From the NCBI GenBank assembly GCA_026391005.1, contig JAPLEV010000006.1, forward strand, positions 1-64,000: a stretch of DNA of 64,000 nucleotides, given 5' to 3'. Each line of letters opens with the position of its first letter. Position 1 is the first letter of the stretch. This stretch comes from Flavobacteriia bacterium. Its GTDB lineage: Bacteria; Bacteroidota; Bacteroidia; Flavobacteriales_D; Crocinitomicaceae. Both the position numbers and the translations under genes were made by a program. This document shows, in pieces, positions 8,838 through 18,326 of this stretch. Below the pieces are notes generated by a model. The model searched no databases and was not told the DNA's origin. It was given only the letters and a program-made list of their open reading frames with translations.

Positions 8838-11552
8838 TTACTTACCCTTCGATTTGCCGACAACAATTACATCCTCATTATCTTCATCCTGTTGCCCCTT
8901 CCATTTTTGAAGGTTTTTCTTAATCTTAGGGTCTTTGTTCGGTTTTTCATCTTTTATGGGATTGTTTTCGGGTGCTTTATCTCCCTTGATTTTAGGGTTA
9001 AAATTAATTTTGATTTCCTCTTTGGGGATTTCTTTAGGAGTATATCCTTGAACCGTCGAATCTTTTTTAAATAATCCAAACTCCGTTTTTAAAATCTCTT
9101 TTACTTCCTGTTTTTCCTCTTGAATGGTTATTTTAAACTGTTCATTTTTTGCTTTTTTATCCCATTCAATTGTGGGATCTTCGAGCGCCCCATACATCCT
9201 CATAAAAACACGAAATCCAGTTTCATCATCTATTATCTCACCAAATTCGGTGTGTTTCGCTTTTTGCTTTATATCCCTTAAACTGAATGCAAAACGATAA
9301 TCAATTATATTTTCAAATGAATGTATCCCAGAAATGTCCATTTCCATCGCCGAAGACACTATTTTCATCTTGGGAATCTTAATCGTGCCGTTACTAATCA
9401 CAATTGTATTTTCAAGTGTTTCAAATGATAAATCTTTTAATTTCTTTTCAAATTCATCTATATTGGTGTTCCCTAATAAAAGCTTTCCTGATTTACTTCT
9501 CATACTTGAAACAATATATTTAAAAGACTCCACGTTTTTTAAATGGCCGTTATTCACCTTTAATGCTAGGGTTGATTGAATTCCTTTCAGCACGACCCCT
9601 GACCTCAAATCAAAAGGAGCTTTAAAGTCGAGATTTCCTTCTGCGTTTCCCGTTATATTATGATCTGTTATTACTGATTGTTCGAAATTATTCCACTCTT
9701 TGAAAAGTGGCTTAATGTGAAGGTTTTTGGTAAATACCGCTGCGCTTAAATAGAACATTTCGGGGGTGTTTTCTGTGATAGCTAAAGACCCTGACAACTC
9801 TGAACCCGCGCTTGAGCAAGTTATTTGAGGGAAATTTAAGCGCCTACCGTTTATTTGTAAAAGGCCGGACAAATTACTAAATGTATGCTTTTCATATATT
9901 AACTGTCCGACTTTCAGGTCTATCGTTGCCTTAATATTTTCAGGTAAAGCATAAATCCTTTCTCCATTAATTTTTTGAGATTTAGTAGTTGAACCCAAAT
10001 CTCCTATATTGGTTGTATTACTATTTAAAATAATGTTCGCGTTCAAGACCCCCTTGCCACTTAAATAATTAAATATATTTCGAAATGATCCATTTATTTT
10101 TAAATCAGTATCATTTATTTTTAAAGTAGTAGACTCTATTCCTAATTCGCTCCCCATTAAGGATATTCTTCCATTAATCTGGTCAAATGTGCGCTTATCG
10201 TTCTCCATTTTTAGATGAATATTGGATAATTGAATTGCTCCTGAGCAGTCTTGAACACTAAATACTTCTTTTGATTGTTTTAATAAAAACGATGTATTGA
10301 TATTGACTCGTCCCAAAATTTTGTCAATTAACGGAAATCTAAATATTCCGTCGGCAATGCGAAGATCAACACTTCCGTTAGCCTTGCCTTGGAAAGTCGG
10401 GTTTTTAAAGTTTTTAATTATTAAGTCACCGCTAAATGGTCCCCCAGCAGTTTTAAAGTTCACCCGCTCTAATTTTAAATACTCTTCTTCTGCCCCTCCT
10501 TCGTTACTATAATTTCCAACTAAAGATATATCACTGGCCTTGAGGTTATTCGTTGGTTCGGTTAAACTTCCTTGCTTAATGCCGAAATTGCAATTAACTT
10601 TCATGGGGGCGCTTGAGGTAATAGATCCGTTTAAATTCAAATTAAAATAAACCTCACCATCGCCTTTAAATTTTTTAAGGTTGTTATCCTCATCTAGGGA
10701 AAGCTCATTTGCTAAGTCTGTCAGTAATATGTTTTTTGATTGTATAGAAAGTAATAAGCTATCTCTTGTTGCGCTTCCATCAATTAAAAACGGGAGCCCC
10801 TCAATATTAATTTGAGCTTTTGGTAGTTTTATTGTCCCTAGTTTATTGTTAACCGTAATGTCAATCTTAAAATTTGCTTTTTTATTTGCTAATAAAACCA
10901 CTTGGCTACTTTTTAAGTGATTTATAAACAAACTGCATTCAGCATTCAAGGTATAATTTTCATCGCTGAAATTCCCTGATAAATGTGACTGTTGAATTGT
11001 CGTTTTATAGTGTTGAAAGGTGGCCCCATTGTAATAGGAAAGTCTAAGATTATCGATTAAAATGTGTTTTAATTTTAAATTTAGGGTAGATTTCGCTTCT
11101 GATTTGGATGGCTTAACTATATCATAGTTTGAATCACCTGCTTCATTTGATTTAAGTTTTAATACGCCGCTTGAAATCTCAATGTTTTTAATGTCATATT
11201 TTTCATTCCAAAGATCCATCGGATTGAATTGCATTCTGATATTCTTGGCAAACAGCATCGTATCAGAAATGTTTCCTGTGGATAATTTGTCATGGATATA
11301 GACATCCTTCAAATCAACAGAAATAGTGGGGAAACTTCCCCAAAAAACCAAATCTACATCGGCAACATTAATGGGCTCAATTAATTGATTATTTACCTCA
11401 TCTAAAACTAATTTACAAATATGGTCTTGAAAAAAATAAAGTGTAGCCGAAATTGATAAAATAATTCCCATAACGATCCCACAAAACCATTTAAGAACTT
11501 TAATTGATTTGTGCTGCTTGTTTGCTTGCGGTTTTATATCCGTTTCCTCCAT
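8838..11552 (-). CDS. AsmA-like family membrane protein
   Basis: The 904-residue protein has a short cytoplasmic N-terminus, one transmembrane segment at about 21-43 (VLKWFCGIVMGIILSISAT) and a very long periplasmic beta-rich region. This begins with the AsmA-type segment LVLDEVNNQLIEPINVADVDL and continues with repeated strands and an AsmA_2-like C-terminal part (KLLLGNTNIDEFEKKL; IVSSAMEMDISGIHSF). Such proteins are bridge-like lipid carriers or outer-membrane assembly factors. The last 80 residues are unusual, rich in Lys, Pro, Glu and Asp, and end in VIVVGKSKGK. The gene stands alone and its stop abuts that of the convergent T9SS cargo gene. The role in envelope lipid traffic is inferred from the family. 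Confidence 0.85.
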   Translation of the reverse strand: MEETDIKPQANKQHKSIKVLKWFCGIVMGIILSISATLYFFQDHICKLVLDEVNNQLIEPINVADVDLVFWGSFPTISVDLKDVYIHDKLSTGNISDTMLFAKNIRMQFNPMDLWNEKYDIKNIEISSGVLKLKSNEAGDSNYDIVKPSKSEAKSTLNLKLKHILIDNLRLSYYNGATFQHYKTTIQQSHLSGNFSDENYTLNAECSLFINHLKSSQVVLLANKKANFKIDITVNNKLGTIKLPKAQINIEGLPFLIDGSATRDSLLLSIQSKNILLTDLANELSLDEDNNLKKFKGDGEVYFNLNLNGSITSSAPMKVNCNFGIKQGSLTEPTNNLKASDISLVGNYSNEGGAEEEYLKLERVNFKTAGGPFSGDLIIKNFKNPTFQGKANGSVDLRIADGIFRFPLIDKILGRVNINTSFLLKQSKEVFSVQDCSGAIQLSNIHLKMENDKRTFDQINGRISLMGSELGIESTTLKINDTDLKINGSFRNIFNYLSGKGVLNANIILNSNTTNIGDLGSTTKSQKINGERIYALPENIKATIDLKVGQLIYEKHTFSNLSGLLQINGRRLNFPQITCSSAGSELSGSLAITENTPEMFYLSAAVFTKNLHIKPLFKEWNNFEQSVITDHNITGNAEGNLDFKAPFDLRSGVVLKGIQSTLALKVNNGHLKNVESFKYIVSSMRSKSGKLLLGNTNIDEFEKKLKDLSFETLENTIVISNGTIKIPKMKIVSSAMEMDISGIHSFENIIDYRFAFSLRDIKQKAKHTEFGEIIDDETGFRVFMRMYGALEDPTIEWDKKAKNEQFKITIQEEKQEVKEILKTEFGLFKKDSTVQGYTPKEIPKEEIKINFNPKIKGDKAPENNPIKDEKPNKDPKIKKNLQKWKGQQDEDNEDVIVVGKSKGK

Positions 11553-11701
11553 AAAATTATTCCGATCTATTTATTCGGTTATAATTAACGACTCTAAGGA
11601 CGATAAGGTTACGTTGATTAAAAAGAAATACTATTACAATTGGAAATGACTATAAAAAGAATAAACAATACTAATGCAAACTGAAAAAACGACAGTTTCT
11701 T

Positions 11702-13744
11702 TTAACTTCGCTTTTTTACCATGGTTAAAATAGTGGCCATTGCAACTGTTTCGCCAGTTTCGTCATAAACATCAACCAAAAACTTCACTATTCCTTTGGG
11801 TATATCGTCTTCGGAACGCTTTTCTTGATCTATCTTTTCTTTTACAGTAAAACGAACGGCAATCGTTGCTCCGGGATAAACCGGCTTGGTAAATCTCGCT
11901 TCTTCAATGCCATAATTTAATAAGACAGGTCCTTTTTTAGGATCAACGAATAACCCTGCCGCTTTGGATAAAATAAAATAACCATGAGCTACTCTTTTTT
12001 CGAATATAGTTCCCTCTAATGCTGTGGCATCCATGTGGGCATAGAAATTATCTCCCGACACATTGGCAAAATTGACAATGTCTGCATCCGTAACCGTATG
12101 TTTATGGGTAAAAACCGTTTCGCCAATCACTAACTCCTCAAAATGTTTTCGAAAAACGTGCGGGTTGGCCTCTGGCATTTCGCTTCCCACTTGAAATTGC
12201 TGGGTAATTGCACTAATCGTGGTCGGGTGGCCTTGTATGGCAGTACGCTGCAAATAATGTAAAACGCCTCTTTTTCCACCCATTTCTTCACCACCTCCAG
12301 CCCTACCTGGTCCGCCATGCGTTAATAATGGCATTGGGGAACCGTGTCCGGTGCTTTCTTTAGCGCAATCAGCATTCAAAACTAATATCCTTCCGTGCAT
12401 ACTTGCCGCTCCAAGCACATAATCCACGGCCTCTTTATTGTTTGGGGTTACAATTGACGATACCAAAGATCCTTTACCCATATTCGCAATGGCAATTGCA
12501 TCATCTAAATTTTTATAGGGCATTAGGGTAGATACTGGTCCAAATGCCTCTATTTCATGGCAAGCGGTTTTATTGAATGGGTCAACATTTAAAAATAAAA
12601 TTGGCGAAAAAAATGCCCCGCTATTTTTGTCCGCACCAACTACATCAAATCGATCTAAATCACCATATACAATATCTTGAGACGCCATTAATTTCTCTAC
12701 ACTAGCGCGAACGCGCCCCACTTGTGTTTTCGTTGCTAAAGCGCCCATACGAACCCCTTCTGCGCTTGGATCACCGATAATTGTACTCGAAAGGCGTTCA
12801 GAAATTCCTTTTTGAACAGCCTCAATAAACTCCTCCGGCACAATTATTCTTCTAACGGCCGTACATTTTTGTCCCGCTTTAATCGTAATTTCTTTGACGG
12901 TTTCTTTAATAAATAAATCAAACTCCTTCGTTCCCGGAGAAGCGTGCTTTCCTAACACCGTAGCGTTCAAAGAATCTGCTTCGAGATTAAAAGGAATGCT
13001 TTTAGAAATAATTGTTTCATGGGCCTTTAGCAACCTTCCTGTTTCAGCGCTTCCCGTAAAGGTTACAACATCGCAGCTTTCTGCATGATCAATCAAACCC
13101 CTGCCCAAACCAACAAGCAATTGCAGGGCGCCTTCGGGAAGAATTCGTGATGAAATGATATCTCTAACCACCACTTCTGTTAAAAACGAAGTATATTCCG
13201 ACGGTTTTACAACTGCTGGGACACCGGCCATTAGATTAGTAGCGATTTTTTCTAACATTCCCCAAACCGGGAAGTTAAAGGCATTGATGTGAATGGCAAC
13301 GCCTTCTTTCGGAACCATAATGTGATGACCAATAAAACTTCCGTTTTTTGATAGCGGGGCTGCTGTTCCGTCAACGTAAAAAGGCAAATCAGGAAATTGT
13401 TTTCGTAATGAGGCATTGGCAAATAAGTTGCCTATTCCTCCCTCTATATCTATCCACGAGTCGATCTTTGTTGCACCTGTCCAAGCACTCACCTCATAAT
13501 ATCGCTCTTTTCGATCCATAAGGAACAGCGCTAAGGCTTTTAGCATTCTTCCCCTTTCTTGAAATGTCATTTTGCGCAAAGTAGGCCCGCCTATGTTTCT
13601 TCCATAGTTCAACACTTCAGAAAAATCAATCCCATCGCTGGATACTGATCCAATTTCCTTCCCTGTAATGGCGTGGTAGATAGTGGTTTCCACTCCTGTA
13701 CCATTTTCCCAATTCCCTAAGACATAATTTTGAAATTGCTGCAT
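11702..13744 (-). CDS. paaZ: Bifunctional PaaZ: oxepin-CoA hydrolase / semialdehyde dehydrogenase
   Basis: The 680 residues match PaaZ, which opens the oxepin-CoA ring and oxidises the resulting 3-oxo-5,6-dehydrosuberyl-CoA semialdehyde in aerobic phenylacetate breakdown. The N-terminal aldehyde dehydrogenase domain (about 1-520) has INAFNFPVWG, FTGSAETG, Glu255 in FNLEADSLN and Cys294 in GQKCTAVRR. The C-terminal MaoC-like hydratase domain (about 535-675) has GDNFYAHMD with Asp565 and His570, the spacing of the known catalytic pair. All expected active-site residues are present, so both activities are likely. No other paa gene lies in the window; the neighbours are rseP (12 bases upstream) and the AsmA-like gene. 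The rest of the pathway must be elsewhere, or the enzyme serves another CoA-thioester route. Confidence 0.93.
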   Translation of the reverse strand: MQQFQNYVLGNWENGTGVETTIYHAITGKEIGSVSSDGIDFSEVLNYGRNIGGPTLRKMTFQERGRMLKALALFLMDRKERYYEVSAWTGATKIDSWIDIEGGIGNLFANASLRKQFPDLPFYVDGTAAPLSKNGSFIGHHIMVPKEGVAIHINAFNFPVWGMLEKIATNLMAGVPAVVKPSEYTSFLTEVVVRDIISSRILPEGALQLLVGLGRGLIDHAESCDVVTFTGSAETGRLLKAHETIISKSIPFNLEADSLNATVLGKHASPGTKEFDLFIKETVKEITIKAGQKCTAVRRIIVPEEFIEAVQKGISERLSSTIIGDPSAEGVRMGALATKTQVGRVRASVEKLMASQDIVYGDLDRFDVVGADKNSGAFFSPILFLNVDPFNKTACHEIEAFGPVSTLMPYKNLDDAIAIANMGKGSLVSSIVTPNNKEAVDYVLGAASMHGRILVLNADCAKESTGHGSPMPLLTHGGPGRAGGGEEMGGKRGVLHYLQRTAIQGHPTTISAITQQFQVGSEMPEANPHVFRKHFEELVIGETVFTHKHTVTDADIVNFANVSGDNFYAHMDATALEGTIFEKRVAHGYFILSKAAGLFVDPKKGPVLLNYGIEEARFTKPVYPGATIAVRFTVKEKIDQEKRSEDDIPKGIVKFLVDVYDETGETVAMATILTMVKKRS

Positions 13745-13756
13745 GATATCAATTAT

Positions 13757-15160
13757 TTATGGAAACAACCACTTTACTAAATCATTTCCATTAGCGTAGA
13801 CCATGAGTCCAAGTAATAATACAATGCCAATATACTGAGCTACCTCTAATACTTTTTGTGGTGCCTCTTTTCCTGTTATAATTTCGTACAGAAGAAAAAC
13901 TACATGCCCACCATCTAAAGCCGGAATCGGCAATATATTCATAAATGCTAAAATTATAGAAAGTAATGCCGTGTTCATCCAAAATGTCTGCCAGTCCCAA
14001 ACGGGAGGAAACATGTTTCCTATTGCAGCAAAGCCACCTATAGAAGTAGCACCTTTTTTAGTGAATACAAACTTAAATTGAGCGATATAATCCTTCAAGG
14101 TATTTGTTCCAAAACGGCAACCGACAGAAATACTTTTAAAAAACCCGTAATAAACCGTTTTAATAGCCAACGAATCATGCAGGTTTACTTTCGTTTTAAA
14201 CCCAATTGTTCCGTCTACATTAACCTTTGGCGTCAAAATAATTGTATCATTGGTCTTGTTGCCTCGCTGTACTTTTATCTCCGCGGATTTTCCTTTTAGG
14301 TCGTAGAGAGCGGCCTGTATTTGGTCATAAAACTCTATTTCTCTTCCATTAATCGCTATAATCACATCGTTTTTTTTCAGTCCTGCTTTTTCAGCAGATG
14401 AATTTGGCACAAGTTCATCAACGCTATTTGTTTTGGACCGAAGACCAAAAGCGGGAAATGCTCCCTTTTCAAATATTTCAGTATCTACGTTTTCTGGCAA
14501 GGTAACAAGCGAAATACTTCCGTCGGCATGCTGAACTTTTAATTCTCTTGCATCCCGCAATAAAATTTCCTTGTTTATTTCTTCAAAGCTCAAAACGGGT
14601 TCTCCTTCCAAAGCAATTATATTGTCTCCAGAAACCAAATTATATTTTTTTAAATATGGGTGAACGCTCAACCCGTTTTTTAAATCCTGAGGTTTAACTT
14701 GGGTCTGCCCCCAAACGAATATTACACATATGTAAATTAAAAACCCCAATAAAAGATTAACAGTAACCCCTCCAACCATGATGATCAGGCGTTGCCACGG
14801 TTTTTTTGAACGAAACTCCCAAGGCTCAGCTGGTTTTTTTAACTGCTCTTTATCCATTGACTCGTCAATCATCCCAGAAATCTTTACGTAACCGCCCAGT
14901 GGCAGCCAACCAATTCCCCATTCCGTTGTTGACTCATCTTCTTTCCATTCTTTAGGAGAGTCCTTTTTAAACCAAGCGGTCTTTTTTTGCCCATTGACTT
15001 TTTTAAACCGAAAAAGTGAAAACCATGGATTAAAAAACAAATAGAATTTTTCAATTCTCGTCTTAAACAATCGAGCTGGAATAAAATGACCAAACTCATG
15101 TAAGGTAACAAGTATTGCTAATGATAAAAATAATTGAGCGGCTTTAATCCAGAAATCCAT
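13757..15160 (-). CDS. rseP: RIP zinc metalloprotease RseP (site-2 protease)
   Basis: The 467-residue protein has the site-2 protease layout. The first transmembrane helix carries the zinc motif H21-E-F-G-H25. A long insert follows (including a charged KKDSPKEWKEDEST loop), then the GYVKISGMIDES segment, a second helix near 128-150, PDZ domain(s) (about 200-330, with SAEKAGLKKNDVIIAINGREI) and the C-terminal NILPIPALDGGH motif supplying the third zinc ligand. RseP cuts transmembrane anti-sigma factors and leftover signal peptides inside the membrane. Only 12 bases separate it from paaZ downstream. An ECF sigma factor with a membrane partner lies at 37132-38496; whether RseP acts on it is unknown. 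Confidence 0.95.
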   Translation of the reverse strand: MDFWIKAAQLFLSLAILVTLHEFGHFIPARLFKTRIEKFYLFFNPWFSLFRFKKVNGQKKTAWFKKDSPKEWKEDESTTEWGIGWLPLGGYVKISGMIDESMDKEQLKKPAEPWEFRSKKPWQRLIIMVGGVTVNLLLGFLIYICVIFVWGQTQVKPQDLKNGLSVHPYLKKYNLVSGDNIIALEGEPVLSFEEINKEILLRDARELKVQHADGSISLVTLPENVDTEIFEKGAFPAFGLRSKTNSVDELVPNSSAEKAGLKKNDVIIAINGREIEFYDQIQAALYDLKGKSAEIKVQRGNKTNDTIILTPKVNVDGTIGFKTKVNLHDSLAIKTVYYGFFKSISVGCRFGTNTLKDYIAQFKFVFTKKGATSIGGFAAIGNMFPPVWDWQTFWMNTALLSIILAFMNILPIPALDGGHVVFLLYEIITGKEAPQKVLEVAQYIGIVLLLGLMVYANGNDLVKWLFP

Positions 15161-15314
15161 AAAATAAAATTGAGGTACAAATATACACTTTCTAGAAGAG
15201 AATTAATGTAAACATATAAGGATTCTGCGCCAAACCGTTTTGGATAAAAGAATTAATTTTTCTTGCGATTTTACGGACTGCACATTATTGTTTAATTTCG
15301 TCCAACTAGTCTAT

Positions 15315-16022
15315 ATGAAGAGCATCATAATTATACCCACTTATAACGAAAGAGAAAATGTTGTGAAAATGGCACATGCTATCATGAACCTTGGGCGTGA
15401 TTTTTCAATCTTGTTTGTAGATGATAATTCTCCGGATGGGACGTCAAAATTAATTGAGGGATTATTAGAATTATATCCTCAAAATATATTTTTAGAAAGC
15501 CGGGCAGAGAAGCAAGGACTGGGCACTGCGTACATCTTTGGTTTTAAATGGGCACTTGCAAGAAACTACACCTATGTTTTCGAAATGGACTGCGATTTTT
15601 CACACGATCCAAATGATATTGTGCGACTGCTTGATGCCTGCCAAAATGGCGCCGACGTTGCTATTGGCTCGCGCTATTGTAAAGGGGGCAGCGTGAAAAA
15701 CTGGCCATGGAAAAGAATTATGATGTCCTACTTTGCAAGTGTATATGTAAGGATGATTCTGTGGATTCCGATTAAAGACACAACGGCTGGGTTTAAATGT
15801 TACAAATCACTTGTCCTAGAAAAAATTCTGCTAGATAACATAACATTCAAAGGGTATGCTTTTCAAATTTGCATGAAATATGCCGCCTTCAAACATCGCT
15901 TTATATTGCAGGAAATACCCATCACATTTATAGATAGGGAATTGGGAGAATCTAAGATGAGTTCTGGGATTTTTAAAGAAGCTTTTTTTGGTGTTTGGAA
16001 AATGCGCAAGATGAAATTATGA
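15315..16022 (+). CDS. Polyprenol-phosphate mannosyltransferase-like GT2 family protein
   Basis: From the ATG at 15315 the protein has 235 residues and starts MKSIIIIPTYNERENV, the usual N-terminus of Dpm1-type GT2 enzymes. A longer reading from a TTG at 15240 is rejected. Motifs in order: FVDDNSPDGTSK (nucleotide-sugar aspartates), QGLGTAYIFGFKWAL, EMDCDFSHDP (metal-binding DxD-like), GSRYCKGGSVKNWP and GFKCYKS. There is no C-terminal membrane domain, so it resembles soluble dolichol/polyprenol-phosphate mannose synthase that makes lipid-linked sugar at the inner membrane. Its stop shares bases with the start of the dihydroorotase gene (ATGA), so the two are translationally coupled. The donor sugar (mannose or glucose) cannot be decided. 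Confidence 0.88.
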   Translation: MKSIIIIPTYNERENVVKMAHAIMNLGRDFSILFVDDNSPDGTSKLIEGLLELYPQNIFLESRAEKQGLGTAYIFGFKWALARNYTYVFEMDCDFSHDPNDIVRLLDACQNGADVAIGSRYCKGGSVKNWPWKRIMMSYFASVYVRMILWIPIKDTTAGFKCYKSLVLEKILLDNITFKGYAFQICMKYAAFKHRFILQEIPITFIDRELGESKMSSGIFKEAFFGVWKMRKMKL

Positions 16023-17356
16023 CAGACTATTTAATTAAGGGCGGAATCATTATAAATGAAGGAAAACGTTTTACAGGCGATTTATTGATTCGAAATGGGT
16101 GTATTGAGAAAATCGGCACTGATATAACTGTTGCCCATTCTGTTGTAGAAATCAATGCCATAGGCAAGTATGTTCTTCCTGGTTGCATTGACGATCAAGT
16201 TCATTTCCGCGAACCGGGCTTAACCCACAAAGGAACTATTTATTCAGAATCTCGTGCAGCGGTAGCGGGGGGCACAACCTCGTTTATGGAAATGCCTAAT
16301 ACGATTCCGAATGCGTTAACGCAAGATCTATTGCAGCAAAAATATGATGTGGCCTCAAAGACTTCTTTGGCAAACTACTCATTTTTTATGGGGGCGTCTA
16401 ATGAAAATATTGAAGAAGTACTAAAAACAGATGGTAAAAATATATGTGGAATCAAGGTGTTTATGGGGTCGTCAACAGGAAATATGCTTGTTGACAACGA
16501 GAAAACGTTGATTGATTTGTTTTCTAGGGTCCCCTTGCTTATTGCAACACATTGTGAAGACGAGGGGACAATAAAAGCTAATCTTGCTTATTTTAATTCG
16601 CGTTTTGGCGACGAAATTCCCATAGAAGCACACCCTCAAATTAGATCTGTTGATGCTTGCTACTTATCCTCCTCTCTTGCCGTTTCATTAGCAAAAAAAT
16701 ACCAGGCTAGGCTTCATGTCTTGCACATATCAACAGCAAAGGAAACAACTCTTTTCGACAACTCCATTGCCCTAGAGAAAAAATTAATTACCGCCGAAGC
16801 CTGCATTCATCATTTATGGTTTAGCGATGAGGATTACAGCACGAAAGGAAATTGGATAAAATGGAATCCCGCTATAAAAAGCAAAGAAGACCGTGAAGAA
16901 ATCTGGAAAGCCCTCTTAGATAACCGTATTGATGTAATCGCAAGTGATCACGCACCGCATACTATTTCAGAAAAGCAGAATAATTATTCAAGTGCCCCAT
17001 CTGGGGGGCCCTTAGTAGAACACACATTACTTGCGATGCTGGAAAAATCAATTGAGGGAAAGATCAGTATTGAACGAATCGTTGAAAAAATGGCGCATGC
17101 ACCCGCAATACTATTTAGAATAAATAATCGGGGTTTTTTAAGAGAGGGTTATGCCGCAGATATTGTGATAGTAGACCCCGATTCGAAAAGTATGGTGTCA
17201 AATGAAACAGTACACTACCATTGTGCTTGGAGCCCATTCGATGGGCAAGTTTTTTCGCATAGCGTTAGTTATACCTTCATAAATGGGTGCTTAGTATTTA
17301 AGCACGGAAAAATAATAGATGAGATGGTTGGACAGCGCCTATCTTTTAAAATTTAA
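16019..17356 (+). CDS. pyrC: Dihydroorotase
   Basis: Dihydroorotase closes carbamoyl-aspartate to dihydroorotate in pyrimidine synthesis. I place the start at the ATG at 16019, in an ATGA overlap with the glycosyltransferase stop; an upstream TTG would add eight residues that look like the other frame. The 445-residue protein has metal-binding and substrate motifs of the class I/long type: DDQVHFREPGLTHKG, the lysine segment GIKVFMGSSTG, ATHCEDE, HVLHISTAKE, and the catalytic aspartate in VIASDHAPH. All metal ligands expected for the amidohydrolase fold are present. The unusual neighbours (lipid-linked sugar synthase and DUF4296 lipoprotein) are a common Bacteroidota arrangement. Confidence 0.95.
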   Translation: MTDYLIKGGIIINEGKRFTGDLLIRNGCIEKIGTDITVAHSVVEINAIGKYVLPGCIDDQVHFREPGLTHKGTIYSESRAAVAGGTTSFMEMPNTIPNALTQDLLQQKYDVASKTSLANYSFFMGASNENIEEVLKTDGKNICGIKVFMGSSTGNMLVDNEKTLIDLFSRVPLLIATHCEDEGTIKANLAYFNSRFGDEIPIEAHPQIRSVDACYLSSSLAVSLAKKYQARLHVLHISTAKETTLFDNSIALEKKLITAEACIHHLWFSDEDYSTKGNWIKWNPAIKSKEDREEIWKALLDNRIDVIASDHAPHTISEKQNNYSSAPSGGPLVEHTLLAMLEKSIEGKISIERIVEKMAHAPAILFRINNRGFLREGYAADIVIVDPDSKSMVSNETVHYHCAWSPFDGQVFSHSVSYTFINGCLVFKHGKIIDEMVGQRLSFKI

Positions 17357-17359
17357 AGC

Positions 17360-17695
17360 ATGAAAATAATCCTTATTTGCTTTTTGCTATTTTTTGCTCG
17401 CTGCTCTTCTGACGATAAGCCTGTGGAACCCAAAAACCTGATAGAAAAAAATAAAATGACGGTTATAATGGGTGAAATCATCCTATTAGAAAGCTACTTT
17501 CAACACACATTTGGCGTTCCAAGCAATTATAAATCAGCGCTAACACTTTCCTCAGAAAAAGTGTTTAAGAAATTTGGGGTTACGGCGAAAAGCTATGAAG
17601 ACAGCTTTCGCTTTTATGCGCAACAATACGAGGTCTTCCACGAAATGAATAAGGTTATAATCGAACGTCAAAACAAGAAACTTCTTGACCTATAA
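17360..17695 (+). CDS. DUF4296 domain lipoprotein
   Basis: The 111-residue protein begins MKIILICFLLFFARCSSDD, a short lipoprotein signal with Cys15 as the lipid-attached residue. The remainder is helical, with MGEIILLESYFQHTF and SYEDSFRFYAQQYEVFHEM, matching the DUF4296 family found after dihydroorotase genes in this phylum. The function is unknown; it is probably a small periplasm-facing or surface lipoprotein. It starts 3 bases after the pyrC stop and is the last gene of the three-gene run. Nothing indicates truncation. Confidence 0.8.
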   Translation: MKIILICFLLFFARCSSDDKPVEPKNLIEKNKMTVIMGEIILLESYFQHTFGVPSNYKSALTLSSEKVFKKFGVTAKSYEDSFRFYAQQYEVFHEMNKVIIERQNKKLLDL

Positions 17696-17730
17696 AAATA
17701 TATGGGCGATTAATCCTTATACTTAGTTTA

Positions 17731-18297
17731 TTATTCGTCAAATAGCATGTCGGTGTCGTCTCTTTCATTTTGCTCTTTTACAAACAAGGCGATTTCACTA
17801 ATAATTGTTGTTTTTTGATCATCTTCCATCGTGCGATCAGAACTAATGTATTCTCTCAAATGTAACTGCGCTTCTAATAATTGATGCTCCTCAAAAGGTC
17901 CTTTTAAATTTTCTAATATTGTCAAACATTCTAATGCAATCATAAAATTACCCTCAATCGCTATTTCAACAAACTCTGCTATAAATCGTGAATAATCAAG
18001 TTTACTATTCCAGATTACCGTTAATAACTCTTGACGTATTACAGCAAATTTTTCTTCTTGAATAAAACGAATTAATAAAGCAGAAGAAAGAGGGTCAACA
18101 ACATTCGATAAAAACGCTAGAATTTCTTTTTTAATTTCGCGATTTTTGGAACTAGCAACGATGCTCACCAAGATCTCAATAACGCTGACATCGGCATTTT
18201 TTTCCAACTCTTTTAATCCACGAGAAACATTTACAATATTTTCTGTAATAATTAGCTCGAGAGCTATCTTAACTTGAAGTTTTGTTTGAGCATTCAT
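17731..18297 (-). CDS. Hypothetical helical (HEAT-like) protein
   Basis: The 188 residues are almost entirely predicted helix, with repeating hydrophobic heptad-like blocks (VIEILVSIVASSKNREIKKEIL; PLSSALLIRFIQEEKFAVIR), which suggests HEAT-like repeats. The tail is strongly acidic (ERDDTDMLFDE). There is no signal peptide or membrane segment, so it should be cytoplasmic. It lies 29 bases downstream of rsmA on the same strand and may be in that operon. I do not recognise a named family and propose no function beyond a possible protein-protein scaffold. Confidence 0.6.
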   Translation of the reverse strand: MNAQTKLQVKIALELIITENIVNVSRGLKELEKNADVSVIEILVSIVASSKNREIKKEILAFLSNVVDPLSSALLIRFIQEEKFAVIRQELLTVIWNSKLDYSRFIAEFVEIAIEGNFMIALECLTILENLKGPFEEHQLLEAQLHLREYISSDRTMEDDQKTTIISEIALFVKEQNERDDTDMLFDE

Positions 18298-18326
18298 AGA
18301 AATAAATTTGGCGCAAAGTTAGCTAT

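Noticed and set aside
11676-11700. Hairpin AAACTG/CAGTTT upstream of the paaZ stop
   Set aside because: The six-base stem with a nine-base loop and no T-run on the minus strand is too weak to call a terminator.
12130-12318. Short open frames antisense or out of frame within paaZ, mutS, purH, nrdA and others
   Set aside because: They lie inside long genes with clear conserved motifs and have no start context or domain of their own.
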